Shown here: one piece after another, positions 1 to 4,944 of the stretch
How positions within the stretch are numbered: position 1 is the first letter of the stretch
Layout: each line of letters starts with the position of its first letter
Origin: QHXW01 sp041486185
Lineage (GTDB): Bacteria; Acidobacteriota; Terriglobia; Bryobacterales; Bryobacteraceae
Reading direction: 5' to 3'
NCBI GenBank assembly: GCA_041486185.1
Contig: JBGPKX010000370.1
Coordinates: 1-5,602 of the forward strand
DNA length: 5,602 bases
The notes under the pieces: model-generated
Told to the model about the DNA's origin: nothing
What the model saw: the letters and a program-made list of their open reading frames with translations, nothing else
Databases searched by the model: none
Position numbers and translations under genes: made by a program

Positions 1-369
1 AACCTTGAAGGTGCGCTTATCGATGTGGTGCTCTTCGTCGGCGGGGGTGAGCACTTCGCTCTCGTCGACATAATCCACGCCCAGCGCTTCGAGAATGCGC
101 GCTTCCATGAAGTGGCCGATGCGCGCCTTGGCCATTACGGGAATGCTGACCGTCTGCATGATCTCGCGGATCTTGCTGATGGGGGCCATGCGGGCTACCC
201 CGCCTTCCTTACGAATGTCGGCAGGGACGCGCTCAAGCGCCATCACCGCCGTGGCGCCAGCCTTTTCGGCAATCAGCGCCTGCTCGGCATTGGTGACGTC
301 CATAATGACGCCGCCTTTTAACATCTCCGCCAACCCGACTTTTACGCGAAACGTGTCATCCAGATACAT
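1..369 (-). CDS. pdxS: Pyridoxal 5'-phosphate synthase lyase subunit PdxS (N-terminal 123 codons, cut by window edge)
   Basis: PdxS, the SNZ/PDX1 family, condenses ribose 5-phosphate, glyceraldehyde 3-phosphate and ammonia supplied by the PdxT glutaminase into PLP, in the cytosolic deoxyxylulose-independent pathway. The translation starts MYLDDTFRVKVGLAEMLKGG and is one of the most conserved bacterial sequences. Visible are D24 in GGVIMDVTN and K81 in PVMAKARIGHF, which match the catalytic Asp and the first Schiff-base Lys of Bacillus PdxS in spacing, and the EALGVDYVDESEVLTPADE segment (94-112). The full protein is about 290-300 residues, so the C-terminal part, including the second lysine, lies outside. 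The ATG at 369-367 has a good Shine-Dalgarno (AGAGGAGAT, GGAG 5 nt before the ATG). It lies 19 bp after the pdxR stop on the same strand, so the two are probably cotranscribed; pdxT would be expected further left. Identification is very secure. Confidence 0.97.
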   Translation of the reverse strand, partial: MYLDDTFRVKVGLAEMLKGGVIMDVTNAEQALIAEKAGATAVMALERVPADIRKEGGVARMAPISKIREIMQTVSIPVMAKARIGHFMEARILEALGVDYVDESEVLTPADEEHHIDKRTFKV

Positions 370-388
370 ACGATCTCCTCTTGAAGTT

Positions 389-1873
389 TCACACCATGGC
401 TGGCGCGGGCTCGCGGTTCGAGGTATCGCGCAGCCGTTCCAGCTCAATTGAAAAAATCTCCCCTAGAATCTTGACGCCCTTTTCGATGTGTGCGGGCTCC
501 AGGCCTGCGAAACTCAGCCGCAGCGTATGGGCCTCGGGCCGGCCCACGGCAAAATATTTTCCGGGCAGGTAGGTGACGCCCTCGCGCTGCGCCCGCCCGA
601 GGAGCTCGCTCGTGTCGAGCGGCTCCGGCAACCGTACCCACACGTTCATTCCGCCTTGCGGGCGCGTAAAACGTGTGCCGCGCGGCAAGTAACGCTCGCA
701 TGCCGCGAGAACCGCTTGCAGGCGCTCGGCGCCGGCTTTGAGAACGCGTGCGTGATGAGCTTCCAAACGGCCCGACAGAGTAAAGCGCAGCAGCACCGCT
801 TGAGAAAGCTGGTCGCTGTGCAGATCGGACAGATGCTTGGCCTCCATCATACGCGCGATCACCGCTCTCGGACCAATGGCCCAACCCACGCGCAACCCTG
901 GGAACGAGATCTTGGAGAAACTCCGCAGCAAAATGGTGCTGCCCGTGTCATCCATCTGCTTGACGGTGGGCAGCGGCGCGCCTTCGTATCGCAACTGGCC
1001 GTAGATGTCGTTTTCAATGACCACGGCCCCCGCGCTGATGGCCTGGCGCAGAATGGCCGCACGCGCTTCGCGGGTCAGCGTGGCGCCGGTTGGATTTTGA
1101 AAATTGGACGTGACTACGAGCGCCTTGAACCTGCCCTTGGCAACCGTACGATCGAGCTGCGCGACGTCCATTCCGTCTGCGCGCACGGGAATGCCGGTCA
1201 GTTCGGCACCGGCTTCGAGAAAGAGATTCTTCAGCCCCGGATAGACGGGTTCCTCCAGCAGGACTTTGTCCCCGGGCCGGATTAGGACGCGGCGCACCAG
1301 ATCGAGGGCCTGCTGGCAACCGCTGGTGATCATGAGATCGTCGCCGGACTCCATCACGCCCTCGCGGCGCGAAGTCTCGATCAAGTATTGCCGCAGCGGC
1401 TCATATCCCCCTGGGGAACCAAGCTGCAGAATGGAACCGAAATCCGCACCGGCCATGACCTCTTCGCAACTGGCGCGAAAATCATCCACCGGAAAGAGGT
1501 CTTCGGAGGGGCGCGAAACCGCGAAGCTGATGGCATCCTGGCTGGCGGCCAGGACGGGCTGCGGTGGATGGACGTGGCTCGCGTCCAAAATCGCGTTCCA
1601 GTTCAAGCCCTCGCCCAACGGTGGGACGCCACCGGCTGTGACGTAACTTCCGCGACCGACTTGCCCGCTGATGAGGCCGTCCGATTCCAGCATTTCGTAG
1701 GCGGCGGAGATGGTAGTTCGGTTCAGTCCAAGTAGGCCAGCCAATTCCCGAGTGGGTGGCAACCGCTCGCCATGTTTGAGGGACCCGGAACGAATCAGTG
1801 CTGTGAAGTGCCTGTGTAGTTGTTGGTATAGAGGCACTTCAGACTGAGAATCGAGTTGCGGTGTGGGGATCAC
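389..1873 (-). CDS. pdxR: MocR-family PLP-dependent transcriptional regulator, probable PdxR
   Basis: This 494-residue protein has the MocR/GabR plan: an N-terminal GntR winged helix-turn-helix (about residues 11-80, with PLYQQLHRHFTALIRSG and NRTTISAAYEMLESDGL), a linker, and a fold-type I aminotransferase-like domain (about 110-475). Visible cofactor residues are NPTG (260-263), D289 and Y291 in ENDIYG, the Schiff-base lysine K321 in SFSKISFPGLRVGW, and R452 in LRLSF, the position that binds the substrate carboxylate. Known PdxR proteins sense PLP and control pdxST; the assignment rests on the adjacent pdxS 19 bp downstream. In many genomes pdxR is divergent from pdxST, whereas here it is the leading gene on the same strand. 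The start is GTG at 1873, directly after an in-frame TGA, with no Shine-Dalgarno. A -10-like TATGCT ends only 8 nt upstream, suggesting a leaderless message. It could be another MocR type regulating amino-acid metabolism, but the context favours PdxR. Confidence 0.85.
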   Translation of the reverse strand: MIPTPQLDSQSEVPLYQQLHRHFTALIRSGSLKHGERLPPTRELAGLLGLNRTTISAAYEMLESDGLISGQVGRGSYVTAGGVPPLGEGLNWNAILDASHVHPPQPVLAASQDAISFAVSRPSEDLFPVDDFRASCEEVMAGADFGSILQLGSPGGYEPLRQYLIETSRREGVMESGDDLMITSGCQQALDLVRRVLIRPGDKVLLEEPVYPGLKNLFLEAGAELTGIPVRADGMDVAQLDRTVAKGRFKALVVTSNFQNPTGATLTREARAAILRQAISAGAVVIENDIYGQLRYEGAPLPTVKQMDDTGSTILLRSFSKISFPGLRVGWAIGPRAVIARMMEAKHLSDLHSDQLSQAVLLRFTLSGRLEAHHARVLKAGAERLQAVLAACERYLPRGTRFTRPQGGMNVWVRLPEPLDTSELLGRAQREGVTYLPGKYFAVGRPEAHTLRLSFAGLEPAHIEKGVKILGEIFSIELERLRDTSNREPAPAMV

Positions 1874-1881
1874 TCACAGGG

Positions 1882-1910
1882 AGCATACCATTTTGGATGG
1901 TCTTTAGCAA
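1882..1910 (-). promoter_or_regulatory. Predicted promoter of pdxR-pdxS, probably giving a leaderless transcript
   Basis: Read on the minus strand, TTGCTA (1910-1905) and TATGCT (1887-1882) are separated by 17 bp, a standard sigma-70-type arrangement. The expected transcription start falls at about 1874-1875, one or two bases before the GTG start codon of pdxR. This agrees with the lack of any Shine-Dalgarno there. The promoter is inferred from the motif alone. Confidence 0.45.
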
Positions 1911-1919
1911 TCCAATTTT
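1883..1919 (-). promoter_or_regulatory. Candidate PdxR operator: imperfect direct repeat over the pdxR promoter
   Basis: On the plus strand GCATACCATTTT (1883-1894) and GCAATCCAATTTT (1907-1919) form an imperfect direct repeat (about 10 of 13 aligned positions) spaced 24-25 bp apart. One copy covers the -10 and the other the -35 of the pdxR promoter. MocR proteins such as GabR are known to bind direct repeats, and the first copy contains ATACCA, the GabR half-site. The inverted pairs ACCAT/ATGGT (1887-1901, 5-bp centre) and TTGGAT/ATCCAA (1893-1915) lie in the same stretch. Autoregulation is inferred. Confidence 0.4.
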
Positions 1920-1932
1920 TAGCTTGCATAAT
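1904..1932 (+). promoter_or_regulatory. Predicted promoter of the toxin-antitoxin pair, overlapping the pdxR promoter
   Basis: TTAGCA (1904-1909) and CATAAT (1927-1932; 5 of 6 to TATAAT) are separated by 17 bp. The -35 overlaps the -35 of the oppositely directed pdxR promoter, so the two promoters cannot easily be occupied together. The expected start is near 1939-1940, only a few bases before the ATG at 1944 and about 20 before the GTG at 1959. Confidence 0.4.
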
Positions 1933-1952
1933 GATCAGTATATATGTATCAT
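1931..1952. promoter_or_regulatory. Imperfect palindrome at the antitoxin start, candidate TA autoregulatory operator
   Basis: A 22-bp dyad has arms ATGAT (1931-1935) and ATCAT (1948-1952) around a central TATATA (1939-1944); 16 of 22 positions are symmetric. It lies over the predicted transcription start of the TA operon. Ribbon-helix-helix antitoxins typically bind short palindromes at this place to repress their own operon. The ATGATC word at 1931-1936 also recurs at 1951-1956 as a direct repeat. Confidence 0.4.
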
Positions 1953-2195
1953 GATCCTGTGAGTATCAAGTATCAGATCACGCTGCCGGAGCCCTTGGCT
2001 GACGAAATGCGCACTACCGCTGCTAGGCTGAAGATTCCATTGGCTCAGTTCATCCGCGAAACCGTCGAGGACAAACTGCGCGAGCTGAAGGCTCAAGATG
2101 GCGACGACCGGCCATTCGGGTGGATGGAGAAGTTGCGCGTTGATATTCCGGACACCGATCTCGCCTCCCGTGTCGACGAAATTCTGTATAAGTGA
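1944..2195 (+). CDS. Ribbon-helix-helix antitoxin of a type II toxin-antitoxin pair
   Basis: This protein of 83 residues (78 if started at the GTG at 1959) is the likely DNA-binding antitoxin for the PIN toxin that follows. The region SIKYQITLPEPLADEMR (7-23) is a basic/polar beta strand running into a helix, then ARLKIPLAQFIRETVEDKL (26-44) gives the turn and second helix, which is the ribbon-helix-helix layout. The C-terminal part (PFGWMEKLRVDIPDTDLA, then SRVDEILYK) fits the toxin-wrapping tail of such antitoxins. Family knowledge predicts a dimer that neutralises the toxin and represses the operon. Neither start has a Shine-Dalgarno. ATG 1944 sits almost at the predicted transcription start, while GTG 1959 lies just before the conserved strand; I keep ATG but cannot decide. 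Its stop codon overlaps the toxin start by 4 bp (GTGA), indicating translational coupling. Confidence 0.82.
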   Translation: MYHDPVSIKYQITLPEPLADEMRTTAARLKIPLAQFIRETVEDKLRELKAQDGDDRPFGWMEKLRVDIPDTDLASRVDEILYK

Positions 2196-2584
2196 CTGTC
2201 TTCCTCGATACCGGCTACTTCGTTGCATTCCTTGTTCCGCGCGATCAATGGTTCCAAAAAGCCGTGCACGCCGCCCGCACGGATTTCCGCGCGATCACCT
2301 CGTCTTTGGTCGTCAATGAGACCGTATCACTCTTGCAAGCCAGAGGCCTGCTCTCCACCGCTCTCGCCTGGTTGAGCGGGATTCGCTCCGATCCTAAAAC
2401 ACTCATTATCTACGTGGATGCTGCGCTGCAGGTGGAAGGATGGAGCTTATTCCACCGCTACGCCGGATCGGGCGCCAACGCCATCGATTGCACGAGTTTC
2501 GCCGTGATGCGCAGCCTGAACATCAAGAAAGCTTTCACGTTCGACCAGCACTTCCGCGCGGCCGGGTTTGAAATTCTGGGATGA
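2192..2584 (+). CDS. PIN-domain (VapC-like) ribonuclease toxin
   Basis: This 130-residue protein is the right length for a stand-alone PIN toxin. The metal-binding acidic residues are all present in order: D6 in VFLDTGYFVAFL, E43 in VVNETVSLL, D99 in NAIDCTSFAVMR and D118 in AFTFDQHFRAAGF. PIN toxins are Mg-dependent endoribonucleases that cut structured RNA such as tRNA or rRNA and are held inactive by the partner antitoxin. The start is GTG at 2192, overlapping the antitoxin TGA within GTGA, so expression depends on upstream translation. All catalytic positions are intact and there is no frameshift, so the toxin is probably active. The RNA target cannot be told from the sequence. The gene ends 6 bp from the broken end of the convergent protease remnant, with no evident terminator between them. 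Confidence 0.92.
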   Translation: MTVFLDTGYFVAFLVPRDQWFQKAVHAARTDFRAITSSLVVNETVSLLQARGLLSTALAWLSGIRSDPKTLIIYVDAALQVEGWSLFHRYAGSGANAIDCTSFAVMRSLNIKKAFTFDQHFRAAGFEILG

Positions 2585-2590
2585 GCATCG

Positions 2591-2866
2591 CTATTTCGAG
2601 CCCGCGTCCTTGGCCGAACTGGCTGTACTGCGATGATAATTCGGGTATTTCGGGGGGGAAGTGGGATCGGTTTCGGTACCGACGCCCGCGGTGAGCCTGG
2701 TGGCGTCGCCGCCTTCACGGCTCACGCTCCACAGGTCACCCGCGTAGGTGAAAACGATGTGCGTGCGATTGATCGCTGGCTTTTGCAGCAGCAACGGTTT
2801 TTCGGACTGTGCGAAGCCTAAAGTTGCGCAGGCCAGTAAAGGGAAGAGGGCGGTGGAACGCGACAT
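2591..2866 (-). pseudogene. 5' remnant of a tricorn-like (S41/beta-propeller) exported peptidase
   Basis: The reading frame starts with a clear Sec signal peptide (MSRSTALFPLLACATLGFA, likely cut before Q20). Next comes a segment typical of the first propeller blade of tricorn-like S41 proteases and TolB/WD40-like repeats: LLQKPAINRTHIVFTYAGDL, then WSVSREGGDATRLTAG, then VGTETDPT (residues 26-69). Intact relatives have about 1000 residues and a C-terminal PDZ plus peptidase domain. Here homology stops at residue 69, where the expected F-S-P-D-G turn is replaced by a run of C residues, followed by 22 unrelated residues and TAG at 2591. The 5' end looks functional: AGGAGG lies 8 nt before the ATG, and upstream TTGCAA (2920-2925) with a weak TAAGAG (2897-2902) at 17-bp spacing may be a promoter. 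A 91-residue secreted peptide could therefore still be made. The missing 3' part ends next to the TA module. Confidence 0.75.
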
Positions 2867-2980
2867 GCCATGAGCCTCCTACTGAAGTTGCGGAGTCTCT
2901 TACTCTACCTTCGCTGGCGTTGCAAGGAAGCGACGAGCGCGGACGTGTAGCGGTGTTGGGCGGGAATGATCCTGAAGGCC

Positions 2981-3032
2981 GCAGAGCTCGTTGAAAGACT
3001 CGAAGCAACCGCTTCCTTACGGTCGCGGCTCG
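2981..3032 (-). repeat. Left copy of an inverted, dispersed-looking repeat element
   Basis: Read on the minus strand from 3032, this copy begins CGAGCCGCGACCGTAAGGAA and continues GCGGTT, with a later CTTTCAACGAGCTCT part. Its first 26 bases match the right copy at 19 positions, and the later TTTC-AAC-GCTC part also aligns if short gaps are allowed. GAGCCGCG-type words followed by a run ending in AAGCGGT resemble intergenic elements I associate with acidobacterial and planctomycete genomes; that link is from memory and unverified. Confidence 0.5.
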
Positions 3033-3033
3033 C

Positions 3034-3050
3034 AATGCAATGGTTGCATT
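3034..3050. repeat. Perfect 7-bp hairpin between the two repeat copies
   Basis: AATGCAA (3034-3040) and TTGCATT (3044-3050) are exact reverse complements around a TGG loop. It sits between the inverted copies, next to the end of the left one. There is no T-run, so it does not look like a standard terminator. Confidence 0.6.
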
Positions 3051-3062
3051 CATGGCGGCCAC

Positions 3063-3117
3063 CGAGCCGTGCGCGTGAGCAAGGGGTGTCCGAAACAGTT
3101 TCCAACACGCTCCTAAG
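3063..3117 (+). repeat. Right copy of the inverted repeat, running into the GNAT stop codon
   Basis: Read on the plus strand it begins CGAGCCGTGCGCGTGAGCAA and continues GGGGTG, then GAAACAGTTTCCAACACGCT and CCTAAG. Within it 3086-3108 is an imperfect palindrome (GTGT and GAAAC arms paired with GTTTC and ACAC, 18 of 22 positions symmetric about 3097). The end of the copy overlaps the TAG stop of the acetyltransferase gene at 3113-3115, so the element abuts or supplies the gene's 3' end. Confidence 0.5.
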
Positions 3118-3586
3118 CTACCTGGCTGAATCTGGTGAAAGGCCTCTGCTTTTTTCGCATGAAGCGCAGCTCGTCGGGAGTCGCCGCAAATCCCCATTTC
3201 TTGTAAAAGGGGACTAGCTCCGGGCGGCAGTGGAGTTCGATGTGTTCGACGAACAGGAGCGCCGGGTGCGAAGTAATGGCTTCGAGCAACATGCGTCCGA
3301 CGCCGGTTTGGCGATGGGGGCGGTCGACGATGACGTCGAAGATAACGGCCTTGTAAACGTAGTCGGTAAGCACGCGCGCGAAAGCGGCAAGACCGCCGGT
3401 CTCAGAATCGCAGAAGGCGAAGATCAGGTCGGAATGCTGGAGGGTGCGCCGGACGTCTTCGATTTTCCGGCCGCGGCTCCACCACTCGGCCTGGTACATG
3501 TGGCACAACTGCTCGATGTGCGCGCAGTTCAGGCGGCTGGTGAATTGGAGCGTGGATTTTGGTTTGACAGACAGTTTGACGGCCAT
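3113..3586 (-). CDS. GNAT-family N-acetyltransferase
   Basis: This complete 157-residue single-domain GNAT protein transfers an acetyl group from acetyl-CoA to an amine. The core motif A is clear: strand KAVIFDVIVD (79-88), then the pyrophosphate-binding loop RPHRQTGVGRMLLEAI (89-104), which fits Q/R-x-x-G-x-G/A. Motif B follows as VEHIELHC (113-120) and the typical FYKKWGF (127-133). The N-terminal helices contain QLCHMYQAEWWSRGRKIED (26-44), typical of a small bacterial subgroup with unknown acceptor. The open frame continues upstream to 4069 but that part lies inside the M20 gene in another frame. The ATG at 3586 has GGAG 8 nt upstream and is the proper start. It lies 13 bp after the M20 stop on the same strand, so the two form an operon. 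Substrate unknown; an amino acid or peptide amine would suit the partner. Confidence 0.9.
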   Translation of the reverse strand: MAVKLSVKPKSTLQFTSRLNCAHIEQLCHMYQAEWWSRGRKIEDVRRTLQHSDLIFAFCDSETGGLAAFARVLTDYVYKAVIFDVIVDRPHRQTGVGRMLLEAITSHPALLFVEHIELHCRPELVPFYKKWGFAATPDELRFMRKKQRPFTRFSQVA

Positions 3587-3599
3587 GGCGGTTTCTCCT

Positions 3600-4868
3600 T
3601 TACGCGCTGGACATGCGCCTGGAATGCGTACCCAGGACCTTGACGGCGGTGAGCGCGTAGACCAGGGCGCAATCATAAATGTTGCGGACGGGCACGAATT
3701 CGCGCGGACCATGCGAGACCGAGAGCAGCCCCGGACCATACGCCAGCGCGGGCACTCCTTTGCGCGTATAAAAACGGGTTTCGAGAAGGCCGGGACACAT
3801 TTCAAAGCGTGGCGCTTTCCGGCTGACCTGCTGGATGGAACTGGCCAGTGCGCGCGAAAACTCGTGATCCTTTGGCGTAGCGGATGGCTCGCCTTCTTGC
3901 AGCAGTTCCACTTGCAAATCCATACCACGGCGCTTGAATTGATGAAGTATGTCGAGCAGCCGCCGCTTCTCCGCTGCCAGATTCTCCTCGGGATTGGTCC
4001 GCCGATCGATGGTGAAGGAGCACTCAGCGGGCACCGCATTGAAGTTGGCGCCACCCTGGCATTGGCCACCGAGGAGCAGAATCGAGTTGCGCACGGCAGC
4101 CGGCTGGATGGCGAAGCCGGTCTTTCGCAAGCCGATTTCAGCCTTCAACTCGCGCAGCCGTTGCGCCACCGAGAGCATGGCCTCGAACGGGTTGGGGACG
4201 GAATAAGACAGGCCGACGTGAGCCGGTTTGCCTTTCAGCGTGACTCGAAGAGAGACCGCGCCACGGCTGGCGTTCCAGATGACGCCACTCGTCGGCTCGG
4301 GCGTGAGCATGCCGGCGGAGTCTTGGTCGAGCCATCCATGCTTCTCCAGAAGCTGCGATCCGCGCGCACCGCCGGTTTCTTCATCCGGCACAATGATCAG
4401 GGCAATTCTGCCGTCGAGCGCGAGGCGGCACTCCTGGATGGCGCGTACGGCGTAGATCATGGCCACGAGGCCACTTTTCATGTCCGACGAACCGCGGCCA
4501 AACAGCTTGCCAGCCCTGACGACGGGTCGAAACTGTGTCCGTGCGGCTGCGGGCACAACGTCGAAATGGCCGTGAAAGCACAGGGTACGTTTACCGCGGC
4601 CGTAGAAACTCCGGACACATGGAGCGGGAATGCCCGCATCGATGCGAAGACCCATGCGGCACAAGCGATCGCGTAACATGCGGGCACACTCTCGGTAAGC
4701 GTTCCCCGGTGGATTCTCGGTAGGGATGGAGACGAGGGTACGGGTGAATTCCAGCATTTCCCGGCGGTACGACGCGAGGCTCGCTTTCAGCTCCTGCAAC
4801 ATCATTTTCAGTTCCTGCAACGTCATTTTCAGTTCCAGCAACGTCATTTTCAGTTCCTGCAACATCAA
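3600..4868 (-). CDS. M20-family metallopeptidase (ArgE/DapE/CPG2 type deacylase or dipeptidase)
   Basis: This frame of up to 422 residues has the complete two-zinc M20 site: H101 and D103 in CFHGHFDVVP, bridging D129 in GRGSSDMKSG, catalytic E163 and metal ligand E164 in VPDEETGGARG, E191 in TPEPT, and H386 in SVSHGPREF. The lid domain (about 205-320) carries H217 in GKPAHVGL and DRRTNPEE. Family members hydrolyse N-acyl amino acids, di- or tripeptides or similar amides in the cytosol; no signal peptide is seen. The specific substrate cannot be assigned. Residues 1-28 are four copies of a heptad like MTLQELK, which is not part of the M20 fold and is predicted to be a short amphipathic or coiled-coil helix. 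The start is uncertain: TTG 4868 is the longest; ATG at 4847, 4826 or 4805 follows repeated SD-like sequence, and ATG 4757 (residue 38) matches the usual family N-terminus. It is cotranscribed with the GNAT gene 13 bp downstream. Confidence 0.92.
   Translation of the reverse strand: MMLQELKMTLLELKMTLQELKMMLQELKASLASYRREMLEFTRTLVSIPTENPPGNAYRECARMLRDRLCRMGLRIDAGIPAPCVRSFYGRGKRTLCFHGHFDVVPAAARTQFRPVVRAGKLFGRGSSDMKSGLVAMIYAVRAIQECRLALDGRIALIIVPDEETGGARGSQLLEKHGWLDQDSAGMLTPEPTSGVIWNASRGAVSLRVTLKGKPAHVGLSYSVPNPFEAMLSVAQRLRELKAEIGLRKTGFAIQPAAVRNSILLLGGQCQGGANFNAVPAECSFTIDRRTNPEENLAAEKRRLLDILHQFKRRGMDLQVELLQEGEPSATPKDHEFSRALASSIQQVSRKAPRFEMCPGLLETRFYTRKGVPALAYGPGLLSVSHGPREFVPVRNIYDCALVYALTAVKVLGTHSRRMSSA
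4785..4868 (-). repeat. Four 21-bp tandem repeats at the 5' end of the M20 gene
   Basis: The units are 4785-4805, 4806-4826, 4827-4847 and 4848-4868, and each differs from the consensus at only one or two bases. On the coding strand each unit carries CAGGAACTGAAA or a close variant; in three of the four, ATG follows at once. Each unit therefore encodes a heptad like MTLQELK and places an AGGA-type ribosome site 7 nt before the next ATG. The unit length is a multiple of three, so copy-number change keeps the reading frame. Confidence 0.95.
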
Positions 4869-4898
4869 GGAACGATATTAGGGAGATCCGGCGAATAA

Positions 4899-4935
4899 GT
4901 ACAGATTCAGATCACTTGCAATGTAACCGGTACAG
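4899..4935. promoter_or_regulatory. Candidate MocR operator: GTACAG direct repeats in the divergent region
   Basis: GTACAG occurs at 4899-4904 and 4930-4935, with similar flanks (AGTACAGATT and GGTACAGTTT, 8 of 10 identical). The copies are 31 bp apart, about three helical turns. Paired direct repeats near their own promoter are typical operator sites of MocR/GabR regulators. They bracket the predicted -35 of the adjacent mocR gene and lie upstream of the M20 gene. Confidence 0.45.
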
Positions 4936-4944
4936 TTTTATCAT
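4916..4944 (+). promoter_or_regulatory. Predicted promoter of the right-hand mocR gene
   Basis: TTGCAA (4916-4921) and TATCAT (4939-4944) are separated by 17 bp. The expected start near 4951 is only about four bases before the ATG at 4955, again suggesting a near-leaderless message, and no Shine-Dalgarno is present. I could not find a convincing promoter for the M20 gene in the other direction; TAATAT (4875-4880) is the only good -10-like word and it has no clear -35. Confidence 0.4.

Larger units (their letters stand above)
2867..3112. other. Intergenic stretch without a gene, holding the inverted repeat pair
   Basis: No reading frame here looks like a protein; the open frames on both strands cross repeat sequence and neighbouring genes. 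The part at 2867-2930 is the upstream region of the protease remnant. The part at 2975-3117 is repeat sequence, described separately. I see no tRNA or other RNA gene. Confidence 0.6.

Noticed and set aside
488..1285. 265-codon plus-strand open frame opposite pdxR
   Set aside because: Antisense shadow of an intact 494-residue regulator, with no recognisable motif.
2571..2635. Plus-strand frame reading FWDEHRYFEPASLAELAVLR just after the toxin, possibly a relic of another gene
   Set aside because: It looks protein-like but is only about 20 codons, overlaps the toxin 3' end in another frame and could not be matched to a family.
2586..2635. CATCGC/GCGATG inverted repeat downstream of the toxin as a terminator or insertion footprint
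   Set aside because: Only 6-bp arms with a 38-bp spacer and no T-run; likely chance.
2736..3197. 153-codon minus-strand frame across the intergenic repeats
   Set aside because: It runs through repeat DNA and overlaps both the GNAT 3' end and the protease stub in other frames, with no domain.
3587..4069. Upstream extension of the GNAT frame to 318 codons
   Set aside because: The extension overlaps the M20 coding region in another frame and is not protein-like; the ATG at 3586 has its own ribosome site and fits GNAT length.
3444..4676. 410-codon open frame on the plus strand opposite the M20 and GNAT genes
   Set aside because: It lies antisense to two genes with complete catalytic motifs, shows no recognisable domain, and long antisense open frames are common in GC-rich codon-biased DNA.
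4893..4921. Divergent M20 promoter using the palindromic TTGCAA as a shared -35
   Set aside because: The matching -10 position reads TTATTC, which fits the consensus poorly.
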